Origin: Aquibium sp. ELW1220
GTDB taxonomy: Bacteria > Pseudomonadota > Alphaproteobacteria > Rhizobiales > Rhizobiaceae
Length of the DNA stretch: 47,775 bases
Reading direction: 5' to 3'
Assembly: GCF_030398385.1 (NCBI RefSeq)
Contig: NZ_JAOAOQ010000043.1
Location: forward strand, 1 to 47,775
The notes under the pieces are model-generated. The model saw nothing but the letters and a program-made list of their open reading frames with translations. It ran no database searches and had not been told where the DNA came from. The stretch's first letter is position 1. Each line of letters opens with the position of its first letter. Positions 20,231-27,191 of the stretch are shown one piece after another. The translations under genes were made by a program, and so were the position numbers.

Positions 20231-20522
20231 GTTCCTTTGTGCTTGATAGGCGGAGGTTTGAGCGTGGCGTGTCCCGTTCCAAGTTCGCAGGCATGCGGGA
20301 CACAGAGGCGTTGTGTTTTTGGATGAGAGCTTCCCGCCGGCTGTACGCCGGGCCTTTGGAAGCTGTCCGGACCAGAGCGCTACGCAGGAGGGCTGCGCTA
20401 GGGGCCGGGAGGAAGGCGAGGGGCGAAGGTAGGGGATTTACTCCCCACAACTTCGCTTGCGATAGCGGTCGCTGGCCGTTGCCGGCTGGGCTTCCGCTTG
20501 AGTTTTTCCTTTTTCGCGCCAT
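20106..20522 (-). CDS. Candidate overlapping microvirus gene downstream of rep (hypothetical)
   Basis: 138 residues from the ATG at 20522, beginning MARKRKNSSGSPAGNGQRP. It starts inside the 3' end of rep in another frame. A perfect AAGGAG stands seven bases ahead of this ATG, while a first in-frame ATG at 20528 is too close to it. Overlapping genes are normal in Microviridae. Against it: the Shine-Dalgarno is also codons of rep, and the protein is low in complexity, with no domain I recognise. Confidence 0.33.
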   Translation of the reverse strand: MARKRKNSSGSPAGNGQRPLSQAKLWGVNPLPSPLAFLPAPSAALLRSALVRTASKGPAYSRREALIQKHNASVSRMPANLERDTPRSNLRLSSTKEHADRHSATPRDYPTCKKRPESNKRKGGASGTAKRFVPWCDR

Positions 20523-21496
20523 GTCCATTCTCCTTCATCGTCGCGCAGAAAGTAGAGGCGGGTTTGGCCCACGTCCGACACCCAGCAGTTATCCGTTTCG
20601 GACTGCCGGATCGGCGTGCCGCCGGGCGGCGGGGCGAGCGGCTTCACCACGAATGCGCGACCGTTGAACGTCGGCTGGGCGACAGATTCGAGGTAGCGCT
20701 TCAGCCCCCGGTGATGAAACTCCCAGATCAATTCGGAAGCGGGCGGGTCGTCGCCGTAGCGCTCCCGCCAGCCCTCGACATAGTAGCGGCAGTAATTCTC
20801 TGCCGAGGTTCCGGATAACCGGAACTGGATCGGCCGCGCGGAGTCGCGCAGGCCCTTGGCAGTTTTCGCCCTGGTACCGTGAGGCACCCGGCGAACCTCG
20901 GGAAACGAGTAGAACAGATTCTGCAGCGGCAAACCGGCTTCGACATATTGGGCGGCAAGCCGCCGGAAATACTCGTCCCCGAGCGGGGGCATTCGAGAAG
21001 GGATCGGGCCAAACACCTGCTTAGCCGGGTCGTCAAAATCCTTCGCAAGATACTTGCAGGCGTAGCGGACCGTTGCCGGTCCGACTTCGTCCCAGTACGA
21101 CCAGCCATGCGGCCAATGGTCTTCCATGAAGTTCTCGCGGAGCTCGTACGGAGGGACTTCGCCCTGCCAGTAGATGACGATGTGCCAGTGGGCACGGCCC
21201 TTACGGGAACCGTGTTCGCCCACGACGAAATAACGCATGGGGAACCCATGGCGGCGCAGAAGCTTGAGATATTTCTGGACATCTGAATAGGTAAGAACCG
21301 CCGCCCGAAGGTGATCGATCGTACCGAGCGTCAGATCGCGACCATAGGTCAGCGTTATGAAATTCGAGGCCGTGGCGGTTTTACTTTCGGCAATGTTGCG
21401 TCCCACCCAGTCATCGACTTTGCGTTCCTGACATTGCCAGCATTTTCGACACGCAACGAAGCCGACATCTGCGATTTTGGTAGGTTCGAGGCACAT
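20438..21496 (-). CDS. Microvirus replication initiator (VP4/gpA-like HUH endonuclease)
   Basis: 352 residues. This enzyme nicks the phage double-stranded form to start rolling-circle replication. The N-terminus has CRKCWQCQERK, the Cys-rich element usual in microvirus Rep. GRAHWHIVIYW near residue 104 is the HUH metal-binding motif (H-W-H). VRYACKYLAKD near 148 carries the catalytic Tyr and a Lys, in the Y-x-x-K-Y form. FITLTYGRD near residue 47 is the first conserved strand. GGAG eight bases ahead supports the ATG at 21496. All expected motifs are present, so the protein is probably active. It is the most downstream well-supported phage gene. Confidence 0.9.
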   Translation of the reverse strand: MCLEPTKIADVGFVACRKCWQCQERKVDDWVGRNIAESKTATASNFITLTYGRDLTLGTIDHLRAAVLTYSDVQKYLKLLRRHGFPMRYFVVGEHGSRKGRAHWHIVIYWQGEVPPYELRENFMEDHWPHGWSYWDEVGPATVRYACKYLAKDFDDPAKQVFGPIPSRMPPLGDEYFRRLAAQYVEAGLPLQNLFYSFPEVRRVPHGTRAKTAKGLRDSARPIQFRLSGTSAENYCRYYVEGWRERYGDDPPASELIWEFHHRGLKRYLESVAQPTFNGRAFVVKPLAPPPGGTPIRQSETDNCWVSDVGQTRLYFLRDDEGEWTWREKGKTQAEAQPATASDRYRKRSCGE

Positions 21497-21567
21497 GGGC
21501 CGTCTCCGGTCTCGTTCCGTGTCAATAAATGCACATTAGGCCAAGGGATGTGTGGGGCGGGCGTCTC

Positions 21568-21624
21568 GCAATTCTTTGGAATTGCTCGACAGCCCGCAGC
21601 GTCCCGCGCGGGCTTTCCCGCGCG
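21568..21624 (-). repeat. Two hairpins between the peptidase gene and rep
   Basis: CGCGCGGG (21605-21612) pairs with 21617-21624 around CTTT. GCAATTC (21568-21574) pairs with 21579-21585 around TTTG. Both lie in the 152-base gap between the M15 gene stop and the rep start. They could end the structural-gene transcript before rep, or serve as a replication signal on single-stranded DNA. Confidence 0.55.
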
Positions 21625-21648
21625 AGGCGCTTTGTTTCTGTGGGGCGT

Positions 21649-22344
21649 TCAGCGCCCGTCGAAGCCGAGGTCTTCGGAGTACCGGGCGCGGATTTCTCGC
21701 CAGTTGGCGAGTTCCCAATGGGCTGGGTCGTAGAACTCCCAGTCGCCGCCCCAGACGACGGCGAGGCCGCGCTGGGTGGCGATCTCTTTGCCGAGGTGGC
21801 CGATAATCTGCCACTGGCGACGCGTGAGCGCCCACGCCTTGATGCCGTGAACGATGTCCACGGCCGCACCGAAGTTGTGCGGGCTTTCGCCGGCTCGCGC
21901 CTTTGATCGGCGGAGCCGGTAGAGCCGGTTTTGCTCAGCGCTCCCCCGGTTCACGCAATGCGCGAACAGGGGGATACCCAGCTTGAAGGCACGCTTGATC
22001 AGCGCGCGCTCGAAATCGAGGATTTCGGGCTGTGCGCCGAGGCGATCCGCCCGGCCCTGTTGCTCTCCGTATTTCTCGGAAAAGCAAAAGGGCCGGTCGA
22101 CCATCCGCAGGACTTCGTCCGCGTACGCGTCCGGGCCGAGGCCCGGAACGGTGGGATGGTCGTAGCCCGGATCAGACAGAACCGGTGGTTCCGTCTCCGT
22201 CGTCGCCCGGCTGCTCGCCTCCGTCCTTGCTTCCGCCCTTTTCGGAGCCGGATACGCCGGCGGGCTTCGGTGCGCGTACTTTGCCTGCACGAGACTCATC
22301 AGCCGCTCGCGGAGCGTCGGCCGGCTGTTCTGCGGGTCTTCCAT
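21649..22344 (-). CDS. Microvirus M15-family peptidoglycan peptidase (endolysin candidate)
   Basis: 231 residues from the ATG at 22344; AAGAGG ahead supports it. The C-terminal half is a peptidase of the M15 (VanY/L-Ala-D-Glu endopeptidase) type: SPHNFGAAVDIVHG near residues 155-168 gives a His and an Asp ligand, and VVWGGDWEFYDPAHWEL near 195-211 gives the W-G-G-D-W and the last D-x-x-H-W/F-E motif. The first about 70 residues are a proline-, serine- and arginine-rich linker of unknown role. It would cut stem peptides in the cell wall, either for release or for entry. Its first 173 bases overlap the preceding gene in another frame. Peptidoglycan peptidases are absent from phiX174 but occur in some microvirus lineages. 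Confidence 0.82.
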   Translation of the reverse strand: MEDPQNSRPTLRERLMSLVQAKYAHRSPPAYPAPKRAEARTEASSRATTETEPPVLSDPGYDHPTVPGLGPDAYADEVLRMVDRPFCFSEKYGEQQGRADRLGAQPEILDFERALIKRAFKLGIPLFAHCVNRGSAEQNRLYRLRRSKARAGESPHNFGAAVDIVHGIKAWALTRRQWQIIGHLGKEIATQRGLAVVWGGDWEFYDPAHWELANWREIRARYSEDLGFDGR

Positions 22345-22798
22345 GGTCGGACATCCTCTTGATGGCCGCGAGGTGCGCGGCGTGTTCCTCTGCCTGCTGC
22401 GCCAGACGCCGTTCAACGTTCAGCTGCATGCGGTACATCATTTCCTCCAACTCCGGATTGCGGTGCCGTCGCTGGGCCAGCTCGGTGAAAATCACCGGGT
22501 CCGGCACTTCGAAGAAGGTCGGTTCGGTCTCGGATGTGTGCATCCACACGCCGCCGGTATTCCGAACGTCGACCACGATCCGGAGCGTTCCGGCGGCAGA
22601 GAATTCGACCGTCCGGACATCGCCGGGCATGACGCAGGCAAGAAAGCGCTGCTCTTCCGGCTGGAGGAGGTAGACGCGGGTTGGCTCCTCGGGATTGAAA
22701 TGGAGCCGCACGCGGCGTTCCCGCGTGCCTTCGAGGACGAGCGCCTTTTGCGCGTCGAGCCAGCACCACCGGTTGAGATCGTTCAACTTGATAGTCAT
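22172..22798 (-). CDS. Microvirus structural or scaffolding protein candidate
   Basis: 208 residues from the ATG at 22798, with GAGG about ten bases upstream. It follows VP1 directly. The first 110 residues look like a compact beta-rich domain (RVRLHFNPEEPTRVYLLQP...). Next comes a heptad-like helix near 110-155 (ELEEMMYRMQLNVERRLAQQ), then a charged, Pro/Gly/Asp-rich disordered tail. Position next to the capsid gene and a helical middle would fit an internal scaffolding protein, which microviruses need for procapsids. I do not recognise its sequence, so this is inference. The open frame reaches up to 23047, but that part overlaps VP1 and has no ribosome site. Confidence 0.6.
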   Translation of the reverse strand: MTIKLNDLNRWCWLDAQKALVLEGTRERRVRLHFNPEEPTRVYLLQPEEQRFLACVMPGDVRTVEFSAAGTLRIVVDVRNTGGVWMHTSETEPTFFEVPDPVIFTELAQRRHRNPELEEMMYRMQLNVERRLAQQAEEHAAHLAAIKRMSDHGRPAEQPADAPRAADESRAGKVRAPKPAGVSGSEKGGSKDGGEQPGDDGDGTTGSV

Positions 22799-22863
22799 CG
22801 TTTTTTTCCTCTTCGAGGTTGCCCGTAGTGGCCCGGCCACTACGGGGCAGGGGTTGCGACGAG

Positions 22864-24507
22864 TTATTCCGGCTGCTCGATGCGCTCCTGCGGAGCGACC
22901 TCGATCACCTTCTGGTAATCGTCGGTCGCCTCGATCAGGTGACCGCCGAACACCGTGTTCCCTTCGATGAACACTTCGCCCTGAGTGACCACCTCGAACG
23001 GGTCTTGGTTGGTCACCACGAAGGGCTTGGTGTGAATGTTCGTGCACAGATAGAAATCCGTGCCGAGGACCGGGTTGGCCGTCTCGACGGCCCAGATGCG
23101 TTGCCGATCCTCGTCAAACGAGGCATCGACTTCGGGGCGGTAGAAACGCCCGCCGACGCGCGGGATGTTGATGTTCCACCGCGCGTTCAGCGGCTCATAG
23201 CCGAAGGTTGCATCCGGCGTCGTGTGATCGACGTCGATCCGGCCATTCTTGACGATATCGACTTTTTCCGGGTCGAGGGTGTCGCGCAGGTACTGCGGCA
23301 GGTCCGCGACCGACTGGGCCGCGAGGTAGGGGTCTTCCTGCCGCTCGAAAAGCTGATCCGGCGTGATCTCGGCGACGATCATGATGATTCCGCCGACGCC
23401 GATCCGCGGAAGCTGAATCGACATGTCCACGAACGTGGCGCCGTTGGTGACGCTTTCGGTCAGGTTGCCGGAGTCCGACGCGTAACGCTTGGACATGCCG
23501 AAGATGGTGCTCTTTTCGGCGAGCAGCATGGGCTGCTTGTAGAACTGGTCCGGAATGGTGATCGCATCCATAAGAAGATTGATCACCCAGTCCTCATGTT
23601 GGTTGTACTGCTCCCGGAGCCGGGCGAATGCCTGCGTTTTGCGCGCGAGTTCGATGTTGGAGAGGCTCACGGTAATCCCGTTCGTCTGCATCTCCGCAAA
23701 AATCTGCGGGATGGTCGCCGTGCTATCGAGTTCGATCGTGATCCGATTGTCGTTGTCGGTGCCCTGATGCTTCGCATAGGTCGGATTGGTCCGGGCGGTT
23801 TCCTTCACTACGCCATTGACTTCCGCCGATGGCGAGCCCGGATTAAGCCGACCGATGCCTCGCACCGGCAGGAGGCTGTTCACAACGTTCAGCGGAACTT
23901 CGCCATCGATCACGGCTTGGTCGAAGTTCGGCACGATATGCTTGAACATATCATGCGACCAGAAGGCCGGAGCTAGGTCGGTCGCGAGCCGCGCCCGCAG
24001 CGTCAGCTTCGGCGAGCGGTTCTTGGCGCGGAAGTTCCATATCTGGTTATAGGCCTCGAGATAGGCCGTGTTCACCAGCTGGGTCGTCCGGCCATGCAGG
24101 CCGAGATACTGATAGACCTTGTTCGCGTTGTGCGCGCCGAACGCGGCGGTCTCGATGAAAGGGACGACTGCCTCGCCGTCGAGCGGCGGCTTGCCTTCGT
24201 AGGACAGGTTCAACTGGTCCATGGAGCCGTTGAACCGCTCAAGGGCAAGGTTCGGGACGAGATACGCCTTCACGTTGACGTTGATGGCGTTCATCAGGAT
24301 TTCGGCCGTCTCCATCGACTCAAAGGAGAACCGGAGCCGGCCAGAGCGGACCGCGTCCTCGCGGAGCAGCGGGAACGCGGCGATGGGAACCATCTTGCCG
24401 GCGGGGAGGGAGGTAATACCCCGCGCCGTCTGGCGGCGCATGGTGCGGGGCGCGACGAGCGGGTTAACCGCCATGCGGTTGTTCTGGATCGAATTAGGAG
24501 CTTTCAC
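22864..24507 (-). CDS. Microvirus major capsid protein VP1 (gpF-like)
   Basis: 547 residues, the normal size for VP1 of this family. It forms the T=1 shell. Recognisable features are the early GKMVPIAAFPLLREDAV segment with FSFESMETAEILMNAINV, matching the gpF N-terminal pattern (aspects of membrane-free jelly-roll capsids), and PRIGVGGIIMIVAEITPDQ near the C-terminal third. The start codon is GTG at 24507 with AAAGGA eight bases ahead. It overlaps the stop of the tiny basic gene by four bases (GTGA). The region is intact, with no stops or shifts. In gokushoviruses an insertion loop forms surface spikes; I cannot tell by eye whether one is present here. Confidence 0.9.
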   Translation of the reverse strand: MKAPNSIQNNRMAVNPLVAPRTMRRQTARGITSLPAGKMVPIAAFPLLREDAVRSGRLRFSFESMETAEILMNAINVNVKAYLVPNLALERFNGSMDQLNLSYEGKPPLDGEAVVPFIETAAFGAHNANKVYQYLGLHGRTTQLVNTAYLEAYNQIWNFRAKNRSPKLTLRARLATDLAPAFWSHDMFKHIVPNFDQAVIDGEVPLNVVNSLLPVRGIGRLNPGSPSAEVNGVVKETARTNPTYAKHQGTDNDNRITIELDSTATIPQIFAEMQTNGITVSLSNIELARKTQAFARLREQYNQHEDWVINLLMDAITIPDQFYKQPMLLAEKSTIFGMSKRYASDSGNLTESVTNGATFVDMSIQLPRIGVGGIIMIVAEITPDQLFERQEDPYLAAQSVADLPQYLRDTLDPEKVDIVKNGRIDVDHTTPDATFGYEPLNARWNINIPRVGGRFYRPEVDASFDEDRQRIWAVETANPVLGTDFYLCTNIHTKPFVVTNQDPFEVVTQGEVFIEGNTVFGGHLIEATDDYQKVIEVAPQERIEQPE

Positions 24508-24605
24508 TTCGTTGGTCCTTTCTTGAACCGTTTGAGAAACTGTCTAAGTTTCGCGCGGCGGCGCATGCACGCGCCGCACCGCTTTTTGTTGGAGGTCTTC
24601 GCCAT
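24504..24605 (-). CDS. Microvirus small basic DNA-binding protein (J-like, 33 aa)
   Basis: 33 residues, starting MAKTSNKKRCGACMRRR and ending FKKGPTK; 15 of the residues are Lys or Arg. A C-x-x-C pair sits at positions 10 and 13. It ends in AAGTGA, whose GTGA contains the GTG start of VP1. Size, charge, and position just ahead of the capsid gene are those of the microvirus protein that neutralises packaged DNA (gpJ of phiX174, VP8-type in others). A weak purine-rich site (GCGAG/GGA) precedes the ATG. It is too short to be picked up by ordinary gene callers and would be lost in automatic annotation. Confidence 0.75.
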   Translation of the reverse strand: MAKTSNKKRCGACMRRRAKLRQFLKRFKKGPTK

Positions 24606-24704
24606 GATCCGGCTCGCTTTGAACGTCGCAGCGTTCTTGTTTCTGGCTTACGTTTTCCTGATCGGCGGAGCGCTTGTGCTTGCCGCGATAGTGGCAATTG
24701 CGGC

Positions 24705-25433
24705 CTAGTTGGGCCGCAGCCGGTCCCGCTTACCGGTGCCCGTCCACCACTCATAAGGAGTGGGCCAGTCGGCGAGGGCGGGCAGCGCGTATTCTTCGAA
24801 ATTGCGCTTCCCGTCGGCGTAGACATTCGCGAACGTGCCGGCCACCGATCCGATAAGCTCTCCGTATCGGTCCTCCCAAACGGACGCGTTCGGCGCGTTC
24901 GGATCGATGAGCGCCCCGGTGCTGCGATGCCACGGATTCGTTGCTTCGGGCGTCTTAATCTCCGGCGTCAACGGACCGCCAAAGCGGGCCGGATTCGGCG
25001 CGGAGAGTTGCCCTGGCGTGCCGGAAGGCCGCCGCTCGACGTTGCCGGCAGTGCGAGCCGGAACGTTGAACGAGCCGGGGCGCGTTAGCGCCGACGTGCT
25101 CGCGTCGAGGTTGGCAATCTGGGCTTCGACGAGGCGATATTCCGCCTCGCGCTTCTGATCCGCGAGCGGGTCGAAGTTCTGGAGGAAGTTGCCGACGCCG
25201 CCGAGGACTTCGCCGGCAATGCCCATGGGCGACAGGGCAGGGGTTGACGTCGTCGTGAAGCCGGCCGCGCCGCCGTTGCGGAGCGCGGTCAAGGGATTGA
25301 ATCCGGCCTTTTCGGCATTCTTCACGAGTTGGACGTAATCGACGGTGGACGTCTGCTTTTGCGAACCGCCGCCGAAGATTTTGCCGAGAATCGAGGCCCC
25401 GGCACCGATGATAGGAGCCCAAGGGATCGCCAT
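24705..25433 (-). CDS. Microvirus DNA pilot protein VP2 (gpH-like)
   Basis: 242 residues. The first residues, AIPWAPIIGAGASILGKIFG, form a glycine-rich hydrophobic helix as in other VP2 proteins. The segment AEKAGFNPLTALRNGG at about 40-55 is the hallmark of microvirus pilot proteins. The middle (QKREAEYRLVEAQIANLDA) is helical and may form the DNA-translocating tube. The protein takes the genome across the cell envelope at infection. Its ATG overlaps the stop of the upstream holin-like gene by one base (TAATG), so they are co-translated. 99 bases separate its stop from the J-like gene. Confidence 0.88.
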   Translation of the reverse strand: MAIPWAPIIGAGASILGKIFGGGSQKQTSTVDYVQLVKNAEKAGFNPLTALRNGGAAGFTTTSTPALSPMGIAGEVLGGVGNFLQNFDPLADQKREAEYRLVEAQIANLDASTSALTRPGSFNVPARTAGNVERRPSGTPGQLSAPNPARFGGPLTPEIKTPEATNPWHRSTGALIDPNAPNASVWEDRYGELIGSVAGTFANVYADGKRNFEEYALPALADWPTPYEWWTGTGKRDRLRPN

Positions 25434-25642
25434 TACTGGCGATCCCCAAGGGCTGCATCACGGTAGACGCGCGCGAGAACGAGGTCCACGCCAAGGAGGA
25501 TCAGGGCCGTCAGGCCGGCCACGATCTCGTTGATCTGCGCTTCCGTCGCACCATAAGCGACGAGGTAAGTTGCCGCGACCGTTCCCACCCGCGACATAAG
25601 CGGATGGAGCAGGTTCACCGCAATTTTCTGTTTCCACGTCAT
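25433..25642 (-). CDS. Holin-like small membrane protein of the microvirus
   Basis: 69 residues. A short amphipathic basic start (MTWKQKIAVNLLHPLMSR) is followed by two hydrophobic stretches, VGTVAATYLVAYG and INEIVAGLTALILLGVDLVLA, and a basic end. The pattern 'T..G..L.A.G....Q....VAGL..L...G...' resembles small phage holins and their relatives. It is the first gene of the phage operon, with AAGGGA seven bases before the ATG and TAATG coupling to VP2. Together with the M15 peptidase it could form a holin-endolysin pair. Other possibilities are a small virion membrane protein or an excluder of later infection. Family assignment is by pattern only. Confidence 0.55.
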   Translation of the reverse strand: MTWKQKIAVNLLHPLMSRVGTVAATYLVAYGATEAQINEIVAGLTALILLGVDLVLARVYRDAALGDRQ

Positions 25643-25714
25643 GCGTTTCCCTTTCGACGTTAAAGCGTCGGCAGGGGCTGCGATTCCTGCGGCGTTCCCG
25701 GTTCAGTCCCGGTT
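25643..25714 (-). promoter_or_regulatory. Leader of the microvirus structural operon
   Basis: 72 bases between the right att site and the first phage gene. On the minus strand it holds a short hairpin (CGACG CTTTAA CGTCG), then AAAGGGAAACGC before the ATG. A promoter is expected here or across the att site, but no clear -35/-10 pair is visible. Confidence 0.35.
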
Positions 25715-25740
25715 TGCCGCATAAGATAGATTATGGAACT
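25715..25740 (+). mobile_element. attR-type Xer site, apparently the intact dif
   Basis: TGCCGCATAA (25715-25724), centre GATAGA (25725-25730), right arm TTATGGAACT (25731-25740). The CATAA/TTATG pair around a six-base centre is the architecture of dif. This end keeps both arms, so chromosome dimer resolution should still work at this site, and phage insertion would restore dif on this side. Confidence 0.75.
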
Positions 25741-25873
25741 TGTGCGTTAGTGTCGGTCCTGCCAAACCGGCGCCAGACACGTTCTCCCGTCCGTCGATCG
25801 GCCGATCTGTCGGCCCGCTGGACGCTCCAGCCTGTGCCACGCCGCGTCGACAGCTATCGCGGTCCGTGACGCC

Positions 25874-26344
25874 CTACGCAGCCACGTCCGCCACCGTCGC
25901 GCCCGCTGCGGCAAGCAGCGCGTTCGGCTCGGCGGAAAACACCGCGTCATGCGCGCCGGCGGCCGCCCAGACGATGTCGTAGCCGGTCAGCGTCTCGTCG
26001 GCGAAGGCGTCGATCGGCTCCAGGTGGCCGAGCGGCGAAACGCCGCCGATGGCGAAGCCGGTGCGGTCGCGGATCTCGCGCGGGTCGGCACGGCCGAGCG
26101 TCTCGCCGGTGAGTGCCGCCGCCCGGGCAGCGTCGAGCCGCTTGTCGCCGGACACCAGGAAGAGATACAGCTTGCCGGTCGTTTCGCCCTTGAAGATCAG
26201 CGACTTGACGATCTGGCCGACCGATACGCCGCATTGCGCCGCGGCTTCCTCGGCGGTTCGCGTCGATTCGCCCATGCGGCGGATTTCGATGGGCAGGCCC
26301 GCCGCTTCGGCCGCCTGGCGGACCCGTTCGATGCTCTTGCTCAT
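25874..26344 (-). CDS. YbaK/EbsC-domain protein (aminoacyl-tRNA deacylase family)
   Basis: 156 residues, the whole length of a single-domain YbaK/ProX-type protein. These hydrolyse mischarged tRNAs such as Ala- or Cys-tRNA(Pro). QIVKSLIFKGETTGKLYLFLVSGDKRLD holds the conserved Lys used in catalysis and the G-D motif. GFAIGGVSPLGH is the family's substrate-pocket motif (G-x-x-x-P-x-G). It stands alone next to the phage attachment site and upstream of nothing obvious. Substrate specificity cannot be set from sequence alone. Confidence 0.85.
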   Translation of the reverse strand: MSKSIERVRQAAEAAGLPIEIRRMGESTRTAEEAAAQCGVSVGQIVKSLIFKGETTGKLYLFLVSGDKRLDAARAAALTGETLGRADPREIRDRTGFAIGGVSPLGHLEPIDAFADETLTGYDIVWAAAGAHDAVFSAEPNALLAAAGATVADVAA

Positions 26345-26378
26345 GAAATCCCCCGAAATTCGATGTAAATCAACACGT

Positions 26379-27191
26379 TCAGAGCGCCTGTTCGATCACC
26401 AGTCCATCATAGGCCGGCTCCACATGCGCGGGCGTCTCGCGCATCGTCTTCTCGTAGTCGAGCGGAATGTGCATGTGGGTGAGCACGGCGCGGCGCGGCG
26501 CGAGCCGCTCGATCCAGGACAGCGCCTGCTGGAGCGACAAATGCGAGGGATGCGGCTTGTGCTGCAGCGCGTCGATGACCAGCGTGTCGACGCCGGCCAG
26601 CCGCGCGACCGTCTCGGACGGAAAATCGGACACGTCGGGGCAATAGGCGACGTCGCCGATGCGGTAGCCGAGCGAGAGGATGTCGCCATGGATCTGCGGC
26701 AGCGGCTCGAAGGTGAGGGGACCCCCCTCCCCGACGATCGTGAACGGCGTGTCGTGGTCGATGGCGCGCGCGTTGAGAATCGGCGGATAGGAACTGCCCG
26801 GCGGCGTGCGGAAGCAGTAGCCGAAGGCGTCGTGCAGGCGGTCGAGCGTCGGCTTGTCGGCATAGACCTCCATCAGCCTGCGCTGCTCCAGCGCATAGCC
26901 GCGCAGATCGTCGATGCCGTGGATGTGGTCGGCGTGCGGATGGGTGAAGACGGCGGCGTCGAGCCGGCGCGTCGCCGAGCGGATCATCTGCTCGCGGAAG
27001 TCCGGGCCGGTGTCGATCACCACGGTGGTGCGCCGCCCGTCGGCTGCGATGCGCTCCACCAGGGCTGCCGCGCGGGTGCGCAGGTTCTTCGGATTGGCCG
27101 GGTCGCAATTGCCCCAGTCGCCGGTGATGCGCGGCACGCCCGGCGACGAGCCGCAGCCGAGGATCGTCAGGCGGACGACGTCGCCCGGCAT
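26379..27191 (-). CDS. Metallo-beta-lactamase-fold phosphodiesterase (PhnP-like)
   Basis: 270 residues from the ATG at 27191, whose first base overlaps the tatD stop (TGATG). LTILGCGSSPGVPRITGDWGNC begins the fold, and THPHADHIHGIDDLR is the H-x-H-x-D-H metal site. YCPDVSDF and LTHMHIPLDY supply the later Asp and His ligands. This G-C-G-S-S-x-G-V-P form is that of the PhnP/RNase Z-like group, hydrolases of cyclic phosphodiesters. In Rhizobiales it normally follows tatD, as here, so a housekeeping role is likely. The exact substrate is not known. Frames extending further upstream are antisense or shadow. Confidence 0.85.
   Translation of the reverse strand: MPGDVVRLTILGCGSSPGVPRITGDWGNCDPANPKNLRTRAAALVERIAADGRRTTVVIDTGPDFREQMIRSATRRLDAAVFTHPHADHIHGIDDLRGYALEQRRLMEVYADKPTLDRLHDAFGYCFRTPPGSSYPPILNARAIDHDTPFTIVGEGGPLTFEPLPQIHGDILSLGYRIGDVAYCPDVSDFPSETVARLAGVDTLVIDALQHKPHPSHLSLQQALSWIERLAPRRAVLTHMHIPLDYEKTMRETPAHVEPAYDGLVIEQAL

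Larger units (their letters stand above)
19771..25730 (-). mobile_element. Integrated Microviridae prophage (about 5.9 kb)
   Basis: A 5,944-base unit, measured from one copy of the 16-base repeat to the same point in the other. It contains the Microviridae hallmark set, all on the minus strand: pilot protein VP2 (24705-25433), a small basic protein (24504-24605), major capsid VP1 (22864-24507) and HUH Rep (20438-21496), plus a holin-like gene and an M15 peptidase. The size fits the family. No integrase is encoded, and the flanking repeats look like XerC/XerD sites, which agrees with the way other microvirus prophages are known to enter chromosomes. The genome appears complete and undamaged. 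The presence of a peptidase and a Rhizobiales host suggests a lineage outside the Gokushovirinae, but that needs a tree. Confidence 0.88.

Noticed and set aside
22819-23976. 385-residue plus-strand frame over the capsid gene
   Set aside because: Antisense to VP1; translation resembles reversed-strand composition and has no family match.
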